Shown piece after piece: positions 1 through 6,888 of a stretch of 25,496 nucleotides of DNA. The stretch comes from Ruminococcaceae bacterium UBA6364 (GTDB taxonomy: Bacteria > Bacillota > Clostridia > Oscillospirales > Acutalibacteraceae). The notes below the pieces were generated by a model that did no database searches, was not told the origin of the DNA, and was given only the letters and a program-made list of their open reading frames with translations. The stretch covers positions 4,556 through 30,051 of the forward strand of contig DJRI01000014.1 of assembly GCA_002440045.1 (NCBI GenBank), given 5' to 3'. Every line of letters begins with the position of its first letter. Position 1 is the first letter of the stretch. A program made the position numbers and the translations under genes.

Positions 1-42
1 GGCGAGGGCGAGTCGGGCGTCACTGTGGTCGAGTTGAAATAA
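1..42 (+). CDS. C-terminal tail of an unidentified upstream gene (partial)
   Basis: Frame 1 is open from the window edge to a TAA at 40-42 and reads GEGESGVTVVELK. Third codon positions are mostly G or C, as in the HPr gene downstream, which favours this frame over the other two. Thirteen residues are too few to assign a family. The gene lies on the same strand as the HPr gene, but that gene has its own promoter, so they need not be cotranscribed. Confidence 0.4.
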   Translation, partial: GEGESGVTVVELK

Positions 43-89
43 ATGCCCGCTCAAAGAAGCGATTTGTCTGTGTTTATTGCCAAATCCGC

Positions 90-109
90 GCCATTTCGCG
101 CGAAATGGC
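90..109. repeat. Perfect 20-bp palindrome just upstream of the HPr promoter
   Basis: GCCATTTCGCGCGAAATGGC is its own reverse complement over all 20 bases. It ends one base before the -35 hexamer of the likely HPr promoter (TTGACG, 111-116), which suits an operator for a dimeric regulator. As RNA it could also be a hairpin ending the upstream transcript, but it has almost no loop and no T-run follows it. The regulator, if any, cannot be named. Confidence 0.5.
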
Positions 110-110
110 A

Positions 111-140
111 TTGACGAATCGACCCCCGATGGTATATGAT
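111..140 (+). promoter_or_regulatory. Sigma-A-type promoter for the HPr gene
   Basis: TTGACG (111-116) and TATGAT (135-140) are separated by 18 bp, close to the vegetative consensus. The -10 lies about 45 bp before the ATG, and a purine-rich ribosome binding site (GGAGAGGGAG, near 166-175) sits between. Confidence 0.6.
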
Positions 141-183
141 ACGATAAAGTCCGAAAGATTTTTTTGGAGAGGGAGTAGTAACG

Positions 184-447
184 ATGTATACTCAGAATGT
201 TACGATCAACAATGAAGTAGGCCTGCATGCTCGTCCTGCCACGTTCTTCATTCAGAAGGCCAACGAGTTCAAGAGCGGCATCTGGCTGGAAAAGGATGAG
301 CGTCGCGTGAACGCCAAGAGCTTGCTGGGCGTGCTGTCCCTCGGGATCGTCAAGGGCACGACCATCACGCTGCTGGCCGACGGCGCGGACGAAAAGGAAG
401 CCGTGACCGCTCTGTGCGAGCTGGTTTCCAACAATTTCGGCGAATAA
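184..447 (+). CDS. HPr-family phosphocarrier protein
   Basis: HPr carries phosphate from enzyme I to PTS sugar permeases, and in Firmicutes its serine-phosphorylated form also signals carbon catabolite repression. The 87 residues match the usual HPr length. The active-site region GLHARPA places the phosphate-accepting histidine at residue 15, and NAKSLLGVLSLG places the regulatory serine at residue 46, the canonical positions. Having His15 argues against the Crh paralogue. The gene is monocistronic: promoter at 111-140, strong hairpin terminator at 460-490. No enzyme I or PTS permease is in view, so a sugar role is inferred from the family. Eight of its ten leucines are CTG and all six lysines AAG, whereas genes from about position 720 onward favour CTT and AAA. 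Confidence 0.93.
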   Translation: MYTQNVTINNEVGLHARPATFFIQKANEFKSGIWLEKDERRVNAKSLLGVLSLGIVKGTTITLLADGADEKEAVTALCELVSNNFGE

Positions 448-459
448 CAAACAACAAGG

Positions 460-490
460 AAAGGCGGCTTCCACAGGAAGCCGCCTTTTT
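460..490 (+). terminator. Rho-independent terminator of the HPr gene
   Basis: A 13-bp perfect stem (460-472 with 476-488) with a 3-base loop is rich in G-C pairs and runs into TTTTT (486-490), followed by another T-rich stretch. It begins 12 bases after the HPr stop codon. Confidence 0.9.
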
Positions 491-498
491 CCATTTTA

Positions 499-529
499 TT
501 CGACCGGATATACTATTATATATTATAAT
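499..529 (+). promoter_or_regulatory. Possible promoter of uvrC
   Basis: A perfect TATAAT lies at 524-529 in an AT-rich stretch after the HPr terminator, 31 bp before the uvrC ATG. The best -35 is only TTCGAC (499-504) with a 19-bp spacer, so only the -10 is convincing. Confidence 0.35.
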
Positions 530-560
530 GTAGAGATGAAAAGAAAGGAGGGAATGACCC

Positions 561-2390
561 ATGACGAAGCAGGAGCTTTTGGACAAGGCAAACGACCTGC
601 CGCTCGCGCCGGGCGTCTATCTGATGATGGACAAGACCGGCTGCGTCATTTACGTCGGCAAGGCGAAAAAGCTCAAAAACCGCGTCAGCCAGTATTTCGG
701 CTCGCAGGAAAAGCATTTGCCGAAAGTACGCAAAATGGTCGAAAACGTTGAGGATTTTGACTATATTCTTACCGACAGCGAGTTTGAGGCGCTTGTGCTC
801 GAATGCAGTCTTATAAAACAGAATATGCCGAAATACAATATTCTTTTAAAAGACGACAAGGGCTACAGCTATATAAGGGTCACAAAAGGCGAGTGGCGCA
901 ACATTTATCCCGCGCTTCAGATTTTTGACGACGGCGCTGAATATATCGGCCCGTTTACACAGGGCTATTCAGTGACGCGCGCTGTGGAGGAAGCAAAGCG
1001 CATTTATAAGCTCCCGACGTGTTCAAGGGTGTTCCCGCGCGACATCGGCAAAGAGCGCCCGTGTCTTAACAGCCACATCGGCATATGCTGTGCGCCGTGC
1101 TCGGGGAAGCTGAGCCTTGAAGAGTACGAAAAAAACGTTGAGGGCGCGCTGTCGTTTCTTAAAAGCGGCAGCCGCGACACAATAAAAAGGCTTGAAAAAG
1201 AAATGGAAGCCGCCGCCGAAAATCTTGATTTTGAAAGAGCGGCAAAGCTTCGCGATACAATAAGAAGCATTGAAAAAACGGTGAACCGCCAAAAGGTAGT
1301 GTTCACAACATATAAAGAGCAGGATGTTTTTGCGATGAGCGTGTTTGAAGAACACGCCTGTCTTTCGGTTCTTCGCTTTTTTGACAACAGACTGTCGGAC
1401 ACGGAGCATTTCTTTTCCGAAGCGCTTGACAGCGAAGAAAATATGCTCTCGGAGTTTTTGACGTCTTATTATTCAATGAACCGCTCCGTACCGCCGCGTA
1501 TTGAGGTTGAAAAAGCGCCTTACGGCAAAGAGGATATTGAAAAATGGCTTTCAAAAAAGCGCGGTTCTTCCGTCTCGATTGTCGTTCCGCAAAAGGGCGA
1601 ACAGCAAAGACTTGTTGAAATGTGCAAAAACAACGCCACGCAAAAGCTTTGCGAAAAATATCTCGGAAGCGCCAAAGAGCGCTCCGCACTTGAAGAATTA
1701 AGCACAATGCTCGGGCTTGAAACAACGCCCGCATATATTGAAAGCTATGATATATCCCACACCGCAGGCAGCGACAACGTTGCGGGTATGGTGGTCTTTC
1801 TTGACGGAAAGCCCCTGAAAAAAGCGTACAGGCGATTTATGATAAAGGGCTTTTCGGGGCAGGACGACTACGCCTCTATGGCAGAGGTGCTTGACAGACG
1901 GCTTTCCGAATACGAAAAGTGCAAAGAAAAAGGAATTTCGGACGGCTTCGGGCGGCTTCCCGACCTTATTTTGCTCGACGGCGGCAAGGGTCAGGTGAAC
2001 GCTGTTTTGCCCGTAATGAAAAAGCACGGCGCAGATGTTCCCGTTTTCGGTATGGTGAAAGACAGCAAGCACAAAACCTCGGCAATTTCAACGGGCGGCG
2101 GACGTGTTGAATTTAATTCAAAGCGCAAGGCGTTTTCGCTTGTTACAACCATTCAGGACGAGGTGCACCGTTTCGCCGTTTCATACCACAGAAAAAAGCA
2201 TACAAAAAGAGCAATGGCTTCGGCGCTTACCGAAATAGAAGGCGTCGGCGAAAAAAGAGCGAAAAATCTTTTAATTAAGTTTTCGACTCTTGAAAATATA
2301 GAAAAGGCGACAGAAGAGGAGCTTCTTGATGTTCCCGGCATAACAAAGGCGGCGGCGCATAATATATTTATTGCGTTTCACGGCGAATAA
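561..2390 (+). CDS. uvrC: UvrABC excinuclease subunit C
   Basis: UvrC makes both incisions beside a bulky DNA lesion after UvrA and UvrB load at the site. At 609 residues it is the normal length. Visible in order: an N-terminal GIY-YIG nuclease domain (GVYLMM at ~18-23, VIYVGKAKKLKNR at ~29-41); a cysteine cluster with C154, C168, C176, C177 and C180, where some UvrC proteins bind an iron-sulphur cluster; a UVR/UvrB-binding motif (ENLDFERAAKLRD, ~215-227); an RNase H-like nuclease domain (SYDISHTAG and LILLDGGKGQ); and C-terminal helix-hairpin-helix motifs (EIEGVGEKRAKNLL, DVPGITKAAA). The ATG follows AAAGGAGGGA at 543-552. Roughly the first 50 codons have a different codon bias from the rest (see findings). 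uvrA and uvrB are not in the window. Confidence 0.96.
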   Translation: MTKQELLDKANDLPLAPGVYLMMDKTGCVIYVGKAKKLKNRVSQYFGSQEKHLPKVRKMVENVEDFDYILTDSEFEALVLECSLIKQNMPKYNILLKDDKGYSYIRVTKGEWRNIYPALQIFDDGAEYIGPFTQGYSVTRAVEEAKRIYKLPTCSRVFPRDIGKERPCLNSHIGICCAPCSGKLSLEEYEKNVEGALSFLKSGSRDTIKRLEKEMEAAAENLDFERAAKLRDTIRSIEKTVNRQKVVFTTYKEQDVFAMSVFEEHACLSVLRFFDNRLSDTEHFFSEALDSEENMLSEFLTSYYSMNRSVPPRIEVEKAPYGKEDIEKWLSKKRGSSVSIVVPQKGEQQRLVEMCKNNATQKLCEKYLGSAKERSALEELSTMLGLETTPAYIESYDISHTAGSDNVAGMVVFLDGKPLKKAYRRFMIKGFSGQDDYASMAEVLDRRLSEYEKCKEKGISDGFGRLPDLILLDGGKGQVNAVLPVMKKHGADVPVFGMVKDSKHKTSAISTGGGRVEFNSKRKAFSLVTTIQDEVHRFAVSYHRKKHTKRAMASALTEIEGVGEKRAKNLLIKFSTLENIEKATEEELLDVPGITKAAAHNIFIAFHGE

Positions 2391-2411
2391 CTTGCCTCTT
2401 TCCAAAAAAAC

Positions 2412-2440
2412 TTGACAAAAAGAGCGTTTTAATGTAATAA
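2412..2440 (+). promoter_or_regulatory. Sigma-A-type promoter for rsmD-coaD and downstream genes
   Basis: TTGACA (2412-2417) and TAATAA (2435-2440) are separated by exactly 17 bp. The pair lies in the 80-bp gap after uvrC, and GGAGGTG (2459-2465) precedes the rsmD ATG. This starts a new transcription unit. Confidence 0.75.
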
Positions 2441-2470
2441 TATTGTGATAACTGTTTCGGAGGTGTTCTT

Positions 2471-3001
2471 ATGCGCGTTATAACAGGCCTTGCAAGGGGC
2501 AGAAAGCTTAAAACTCTTGAGGGCGACAGCGTAAGACCCACAACCGACAAGGTTAAAGAATCTGTTTTTAACATAATTCAGTTTGAAGTTGAGGGCAGAA
2601 ATGTTCTTGACCTGTTTTCGGGCTCCGGTCAGCTCGGAATAGAGGCGCTTTCACGCGGGGCAAACGGCTGTGTTTTTGTTGACAGCTCCCGCGCTTCGCT
2701 TAAAGTCACCGAAGAGAATATCAAAACGGCGGGCTTTGAAAAAAGCGCAAGAACGGTGCTTTCCGATTCGCTTTCGTACCTTGACAGAACGTGCGAGCGC
2801 TTTGACCTTGCGTTTCTTGACCCGCCGTATAAAGCGGGGCTTATGAAAGACGCGCTTGAAAGGCTCTTTTTGCATATGACAAAAGGCTCTGTTATCGTTT
2901 GCGAAACCGACGCTTCCGAGGTTTTGCCCGAAACAATAGGCGATTTTTCTTCAAAACGCTATAAATACGGCAAAACAGCTCTCACCGTTTACAGAAACTG
3001 A
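2471..3001 (+). CDS. rsmD: 16S rRNA (guanine-N2)-methyltransferase RsmD
   Basis: RsmD methylates N2 of G966 (E. coli numbering) of 16S rRNA, using S-adenosylmethionine. At 176 residues it has the family size. The N-terminus MRVITGLARGRKLKT and the RPTTDKVKESVFNI element are typical. The SAM-binding motif is VLDLFSGSGQLGIEALSRGA (about residues 45-64), and the catalytic motif is DPPY (LAFLDPPYKAG, ~113-123). The ribosome binding site GGAGGTG is 5 bases before the ATG. coaD begins 12 bp after the stop; rsmD-coaD is a conserved Firmicute pair (ylbH-ylbI in Bacillus). Confidence 0.93.
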   Translation: MRVITGLARGRKLKTLEGDSVRPTTDKVKESVFNIIQFEVEGRNVLDLFSGSGQLGIEALSRGANGCVFVDSSRASLKVTEENIKTAGFEKSARTVLSDSLSYLDRTCERFDLAFLDPPYKAGLMKDALERLFLHMTKGSVIVCETDASEVLPETIGDFSSKRYKYGKTALTVYRN

Positions 3002-3013
3002 AGGGGTTTTATT

Positions 3014-3514
3014 ATGGCAAAAACCGTTATCTGCCCGGGCAGCTTTGACCCGCTGACAATAGGGCATCTTGATATAATCAAACGCACGTCAAAGCTTTTT
3101 GACAATGTAATTGTCGTTGTTATGCGAAATTACAACAAAGACAGCGGCTCTTTCACGGTTGAAGAACGCGTCGATTTTATAAAGCGCTGCACAGAAGACC
3201 TTCCCAATGTCACCGTTGACAGCTATAAGGGGCTTCTTGCAGACTATGCGCGGAAAAAAGGCGCGTGCGCCGTGGTAAAAGGTTTAAGAGCCATATCCGA
3301 TTATGACGACGAGTTTCGTCAGGCGCTTACGAACCAAAAGCTTAATCCGGAGCTTGAAACTGTTTTTATGGTTACAAGCTCAGAATATATGTTTTTGAGT
3401 TCAAGCGTTGTAAAGCAAGTTTGCGCTCTGGGCGGCGACGTTTCAAATTTTGTTCCTGCCCGGATTCGTGACGATATTATTGCAAGACTCGGGAAAAAGC
3501 CCGATAACGATTGA
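3014..3514 (+). CDS. coaD: Phosphopantetheine adenylyltransferase
   Basis: CoaD transfers AMP from ATP to 4'-phosphopantetheine to form dephospho-CoA, the penultimate step of coenzyme A synthesis, in the cytosol. At 166 residues it is full length. The nucleotidyltransferase signature CPGSFDPLTIGH (residues ~7-18) includes the TxGH catalytic motif. KGLRAISDYDDEFRQALTN and the C-terminal SSSVVKQV element are characteristic. AGGGG at 3001-3005 overlaps the end of rsmD and serves as ribosome binding site. Confidence 0.95.
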   Translation: MAKTVICPGSFDPLTIGHLDIIKRTSKLFDNVIVVVMRNYNKDSGSFTVEERVDFIKRCTEDLPNVTVDSYKGLLADYARKKGACAVVKGLRAISDYDDEFRQALTNQKLNPELETVFMVTSSEYMFLSSSVVKQVCALGGDVSNFVPARIRDDIIARLGKKPDND

Positions 3515-3538
3515 TTTGTTTGAAAGGATTGAAAGATT

Positions 3539-4087
3539 ATGAGTATTGATACGTTGCTCAGAGATATGGATACCGTGCTTGACGAGGGAAAATCCGTTCC
3601 CTTTTCAAACAAGCTTATGGTTGACGTTGAAGAGCTTAAAAGGATTATTGAGGACATAAGACTCAATATGCCCACCGAAATAACTCAGGCGAAAAAAATT
3701 GCGACCGAAAGAAGAGATATTCTTAACGCCGCCGACGCCGAGGCTGAGGATATTCTTGCAAAGGCACGCCAGAAGGCTGACCTTATGGTTGAAGAGCATC
3801 AGATAACAAAAGAGGCTCGCGAGGCGGCTCGCGGAATTATGCAGCAGGCTAAAAACGAATCCGAGCTTCTTATTGAAAATTCCAAGGAGCGCGCCCGCGA
3901 CATTATGGACAAAGCCGAAAAATGGTCGGGCGATATGCGCAGAAACGCAAGCAACTATGTTGAGTCAATAATAAGAGATACCGACGAAACCCTTACAAAG
4001 AGCGTAAACGATATAAGACAGCTCAGACAAAGCGTAAGAGACGCACTCGGCCATACCTCGGAATCAAGACCCAACATTGATTTATAA
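3539..4087 (+). CDS. Coiled-coil protein, DivIVA-like / ATP-synthase-b-like
   Basis: The protein has 182 residues with no signal peptide and no membrane segment. From about residue 30 to 150 it is almost all charged helix-forming sequence with heptad-like spacing (AEAEDILAKARQKADLMVEEH and following), predicting a long coiled coil. Such proteins next to coaD in Clostridia tend to be labelled 'ATPase', 'V-type ATPase subunit H' or DivIVA-like because of the coiled coil; this is not a real ATP synthase subunit, as no other subunit is present and no membrane anchor is visible. The ribosome binding site is AAAGGATT upstream. Only 9 bp separate it from the pseudokinase gene, so the two are probably cotranscribed. 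A scaffold role in division or the envelope is plausible but unproven. Confidence 0.8.
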   Translation: MSIDTLLRDMDTVLDEGKSVPFSNKLMVDVEELKRIIEDIRLNMPTEITQAKKIATERRDILNAADAEAEDILAKARQKADLMVEEHQITKEAREAARGIMQQAKNESELLIENSKERARDIMDKAEKWSGDMRRNASNYVESIIRDTDETLTKSVNDIRQLRQSVRDALGHTSESRPNIDL

Positions 4088-4096
4088 TTAACTGTT

Positions 4097-5908
4097 ATGG
4101 AAAAAGAAAAACTTTGTCTGCGCTGTATGCGCAAAATAGGCGACAATACCGTTTGCCCCTATTGCAAAAACGAAAAGTCGCAGCCGCAGGAGCCGCCCTT
4201 TTTGCCGCTTAAAACGGTTGTCGGCGGCAAGTACCTTATAGGAAAGCTTGTTTCGTCAAATGCCGAAGGCTCTACTTATTATGCATTTGACCTTTCGCTT
4301 AAACGCCCTGTAACGTTAAGGGAGTTTTATCCGCGCGAGCTTGTTGCAAGGGGCGAAGATAACTATTGCCTTGTAAACGTCGGCAAGGCTTCGGCTTTTA
4401 TAGATGAAAAGTCGGAGTTTTTAAAGCTTTGGCACACTCTTGAAAATATCAGGGGCTACAGCGCGCTTTTTGAAATTTACGATGTTTTTGAGGACCTCGG
4501 AACGGCATATGCCGCATATGAGTATTCGGGCGAAATGAAAACCCTGCGCGAATATCTTCTCGCAACAGAGCAGGGCTTTCTTTCGTGGGAGGACACACGC
4601 GTGCTTCTTATGCCTGTGCTTTCGGGTCTTGAAGCCGTGCACGAAGCGGGTATAATCCACAGAGGAATTTCACCCGAAACGCTTCTTGTGTCGCTTGACG
4701 GCAGAGTGAAAATTTCGGGCTTTTCGGTGCCCGATTTAAGAAATGAAAAAAGCCCCCTTGAAGCGGAGCTTTTCGACGGCTACGCGGCGGTTGAGCAATA
4801 CGGTTTTGACGGCAAACAGGGGCCTTTTACCGATGTTTACGCTTTTGCCGCGGTGCTTTACAGAACGCTTATAGGCAGTACGCCGATGAGCGCTTCGGAG
4901 CGTATCGCGAACGACAAGCTTATGATTCCGGCAAAATTTGCCGAAAAACTGCCCGCATATGTAATAAACGCGCTTGTAAACGCGCTTCAGATATTGCCTG
5001 CCGACAGAACGGCAACGGTCGAAGCCTTCAGAGACGAGCTTTCCGCTTCGCCTGCGGCTATGAGCGCGTCGGATATATACGAGCTTCCCGAAGAGCCGCG
5101 CCCCGCGCCGGTTCCCAATCCCAATCCCGCTCCGCCGCCCATTAAAAGAGAAGTTCCTCAAAAAGAGCCGGAGCAAGCGCCTGAAAACGACGAAGTACCC
5201 GACTCCGCAAAGGTCAAAAAAAGTACGGTTATCGCTTTTGCCGTGAGCATTGCGGTTTGCCTTGCAATACTTCTTACGGTTGTGCTTATACTTAAAAAGC
5301 CCGCAGGCAACGGCGACGCTTCGTCGGATACGTCTGCACTTTCTTCCGATGAAACCGAGCAGAGCGCAAAGACCACCGCAAGCGCCGACAGCGTTATAAG
5401 CATTACGCTGCCGTCATTTAAGGGCGAACAGCTTGAAGCTGTTAAAGACAACGAAAATTACAAAAGCGTTCTTAATTTTGAAACCGAATACGTTGACAGC
5501 GACGAGGACAGGGGCACGATTATTTCGCAGAGCCTGCCTAAAGGCACAAAGGTAACGTCGCTTAACAAGCGCACCATAAAGCTCACCGTAAGCGACGGCA
5601 GAAGCGTGCCTGCGGTTGAGAATATGAAGGTCGATGAAGCTGTTAAGGCGCTTAAAGACGCGGGATTTAAAAGCGTTGAAACCGAAAGCGGAAAGGTCGC
5701 TTCAAGCGAAAGCGAGTCAAACTCGGTTTACAGCGTGGTTTATCTTGACTCCGATAAAAACGACTGGGCGGCAATTCCGGGCGACAGACGTCTTTCGGTG
5801 AAAAATAAAATAATTCTTTATTATTACGGCGAGTTTACACCCGAAACCGAAAGTACACCCGAGGAAACCTCGGCTGTGTCGGAAAGCACCGCCGCAGTAA
5901 GCGAATAA
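4097..5908 (+). CDS. Zinc-ribbon, degenerate Ser/Thr kinase (pseudokinase) with PASTA domains
   Basis: A 603-residue membrane protein. Residues 7-23 form a zinc ribbon (C7, C10, C20, C23). Residues ~40-315 have the fold pattern of a PknB/PrkC-type kinase: GKYLIGKLVSSNAEGSTYYAFD at the glycine-loop position, HRGISPETLL (188-197), KISGFSV (205-211), and DVYAFAAVLYRTLIGSTP (246-263). A proline-rich linker follows (~331-365), then one transmembrane helix (~376-399) and two PASTA-like repeats (~436-501 and ~502-579), expected outside, where such domains bind peptidoglycan or muropeptides in related kinases. The catalytic residues are missing: the VAIK lysine is Arg75, the HRD aspartate is Gly190, the downstream asparagine is Thr195, and DFG reads GFS (208-210). 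It is probably a signalling or scaffold pseudokinase. No clear ribosome binding site precedes the ATG, so translation may be coupled to the upstream gene. Confidence 0.85.
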   Translation: MEKEKLCLRCMRKIGDNTVCPYCKNEKSQPQEPPFLPLKTVVGGKYLIGKLVSSNAEGSTYYAFDLSLKRPVTLREFYPRELVARGEDNYCLVNVGKASAFIDEKSEFLKLWHTLENIRGYSALFEIYDVFEDLGTAYAAYEYSGEMKTLREYLLATEQGFLSWEDTRVLLMPVLSGLEAVHEAGIIHRGISPETLLVSLDGRVKISGFSVPDLRNEKSPLEAELFDGYAAVEQYGFDGKQGPFTDVYAFAAVLYRTLIGSTPMSASERIANDKLMIPAKFAEKLPAYVINALVNALQILPADRTATVEAFRDELSASPAAMSASDIYELPEEPRPAPVPNPNPAPPPIKREVPQKEPEQAPENDEVPDSAKVKKSTVIAFAVSIAVCLAILLTVVLILKKPAGNGDASSDTSALSSDETEQSAKTTASADSVISITLPSFKGEQLEAVKDNENYKSVLNFETEYVDSDEDRGTIISQSLPKGTKVTSLNKRTIKLTVSDGRSVPAVENMKVDEAVKALKDAGFKSVETESGKVASSESESNSVYSVVYLDSDKNDWAAIPGDRRLSVKNKIILYYYGEFTPETESTPEETSAVSESTAAVSE

Positions 5909-5927
5909 GCGAATAATAAAAAAATGC

Positions 5928-5956
5928 TTGACAAACAGAAGTAAAGCTGTTATTAT
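5928..5956 (+). promoter_or_regulatory. Promoter of the infC-rpmI-rplT operon
   Basis: TTGACA (5928-5933) and TATTAT (5951-5956) have a 17-bp spacer; an overlapping TATAAT at 5954-5959 would give 20 bp. The infC leader starts within about 10-15 bases downstream. Confidence 0.8.
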
Positions 5957-5965
5957 AATACGGCA

Positions 5966-6087
5966 ATAAAGCAGAACTCTCCGTTCTCACCAAGCGAGCG
6001 TATTTCTTGGTTAATAGCCGGCACTTTTGTGCAACAGTGTTTTTTCGGCGTGGGCGGAGTTTTCGCCCACGCTTTTTATATTTTTTT
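5966..6087 (+). promoter_or_regulatory. Ribosomal protein L20-type leader (infC operon attenuator)
   Basis: The untranslated stretch before infC contains the sequence GCAGAACTCTCCGTTCTCACC (split here as GCAGAACTCT then CCGTTCTCACC, 5971-5991), which I recognise from Firmicute L20 leaders. It can form hairpin AGAAC/GTTCT (5973-5977 with 5983-5987), then CCAAG/CTTGG (5990-5994 with 6006-6010), then the terminator at 6048-6087. In the known system, L20 binding to the leader promotes termination before infC, giving autogenous control of infC-rpmI-rplT. Recognition is from memory and operon context; a covariance-model search would settle it. Confidence 0.85.
6048..6087 (+). terminator. Attenuator terminator in the infC leader
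   Basis: A perfect 9-bp G-C-rich stem, GCGTGGGCG (6048-6056) with CGCCCACGC (6064-6072), encloses a 7-base loop and runs into TTTTTATATTTTTTT (6073-6087). The infC ribosome binding site GGAGGTG begins at the next base, so termination here stops the message just before the coding region. Confidence 0.88.
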
Positions 6088-6101
6088 GGAGGTGCTTAAG
6101 T

Positions 6102-6620
6102 ATCAGCAGCAAGGAGACTCAGATCAACGAAGAGATCAGAGATAGAGAAGTAAGAGTAATTTCCGCAGACGGCGAACAGCTCGGCATTATGTCGGCAAGC
6201 GAGGCTTTAAAAATTGCGGAAAACAGAAATCTTGACCTTGTAAAAATTGCTCCCAACGCAACGCCGCCCGTTTGCAAAGTGATGGATTATAACAAATATC
6301 GCTTTGAACAGGCAAAGCGCGCCAAGGAAGCAAAGAAAAACCAAAAGGTTATGGAGATTAAGGAAGTTCGCTTATCTTTGAATATCGACACGGGCGATTT
6401 CAATACAAAAGCAAACCACGCCAACCGCTTCCTTGCGGACGGCAACAAGGTTAAAGTGTCGATTCGTTTCAGAGGCAGGGAAATGGCGCACACGGAAAAC
6501 GGCAACGTAATTATGGACCGTTTTGCCGAGGCTTGCTCGGAAAAGGGCAACGTTGAAAAGCCCGCAAAGCTTGAGGGCCGCCAGATGCTTATGTTCCTTG
6601 CACCGAAGCCTGCCAAATAA
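6102..6620 (+). CDS. infC: Translation initiation factor IF-3, apparent AUC start
   Basis: IF-3 binds the 30S subunit, keeps it free of 50S and proofreads the start codon. From 6102 the product is 172 residues, the usual IF-3 length, beginning (M)SSKETQINEEIRDREVRVI, an expected IF-3 N-terminus; PNATPPVCKVMDY, EVRLSLNID and KVKVSIRFRGREMAH are conserved IF-3 segments. No ATG, GTG or TTG lies in a usable position. The only upstream in-frame ATG, at 6027, lies before the terminator stem and would add 25 residues encoded by the hairpin and T-run, so it is rejected. An in-frame ATC at 6102 sits 9 bases after GGAGG (6088-6092). IF-3 genes are known for starting on AUU or AUC, which IF-3 itself discriminates against. 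First gene of the infC-rpmI-rplT operon. Confidence 0.93.
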   Translation: MSSKETQINEEIRDREVRVISADGEQLGIMSASEALKIAENRNLDLVKIAPNATPPVCKVMDYNKYRFEQAKRAKEAKKNQKVMEIKEVRLSLNIDTGDFNTKANHANRFLADGNKVKVSIRFRGREMAHTENGNVIMDRFAEACSEKGNVEKPAKLEGRQMLMFLAPKPAK

Positions 6621-6663
6621 ATTTTGCACAAGCAAAGCGTTGTAAATTTAAGGAGGAAATATT

Positions 6664-6861
6664 ATGCCTAAAATCAAAACTCATTCAGGCGCCAAAAAGC
6701 GTTTCAAAATGTCTAAAAACGGCAAGCCTATCCGTGGCCACGCTTACAAGTCACACATACTTACCAAAAAGACAACAAAGCGCAAGAGAAATCTTCGTAA
6801 AACCAATGTAGCGGACGTTACCAATCAGAAGCAGATCAAACGTCTCATTCCCTACAAATAA
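6664..6861 (+). CDS. rpmI: 50S ribosomal protein L35
   Basis: A 65-residue, very basic protein with the L35 pattern: [15 protein letters not shown] at the N-terminus, a central [12 protein letters not shown], and the final KRLIPY. It binds 23S rRNA in the large subunit. A strong AAGGAGGA lies just before the ATG. Second gene in the infC-rpmI-rplT operon and under the same L20 leader. Confidence 0.97.
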   Translation: MPKIKTHSGAKKRFKMSKNGKPIRGHAYKSHILTKKTTKRKRNLRKTNVADVTNQKQIKRLIPYK

Positions 6862-6888
6862 GAATCAGCTAAACGGAGGTAACTTACA

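Noticed and set aside
3539..4087. True ATP synthase b or V-type H subunit
   Set aside because: No membrane anchor in the N-terminus and no other ATP synthase gene nearby; only the coiled-coil composition is similar.
6027..6101. Upstream ATG extension of infC
   Set aside because: It would translate the attenuator hairpin and T-run and add 25 residues foreign to IF-3; the ribosome binding site at 6088 points to 6102.
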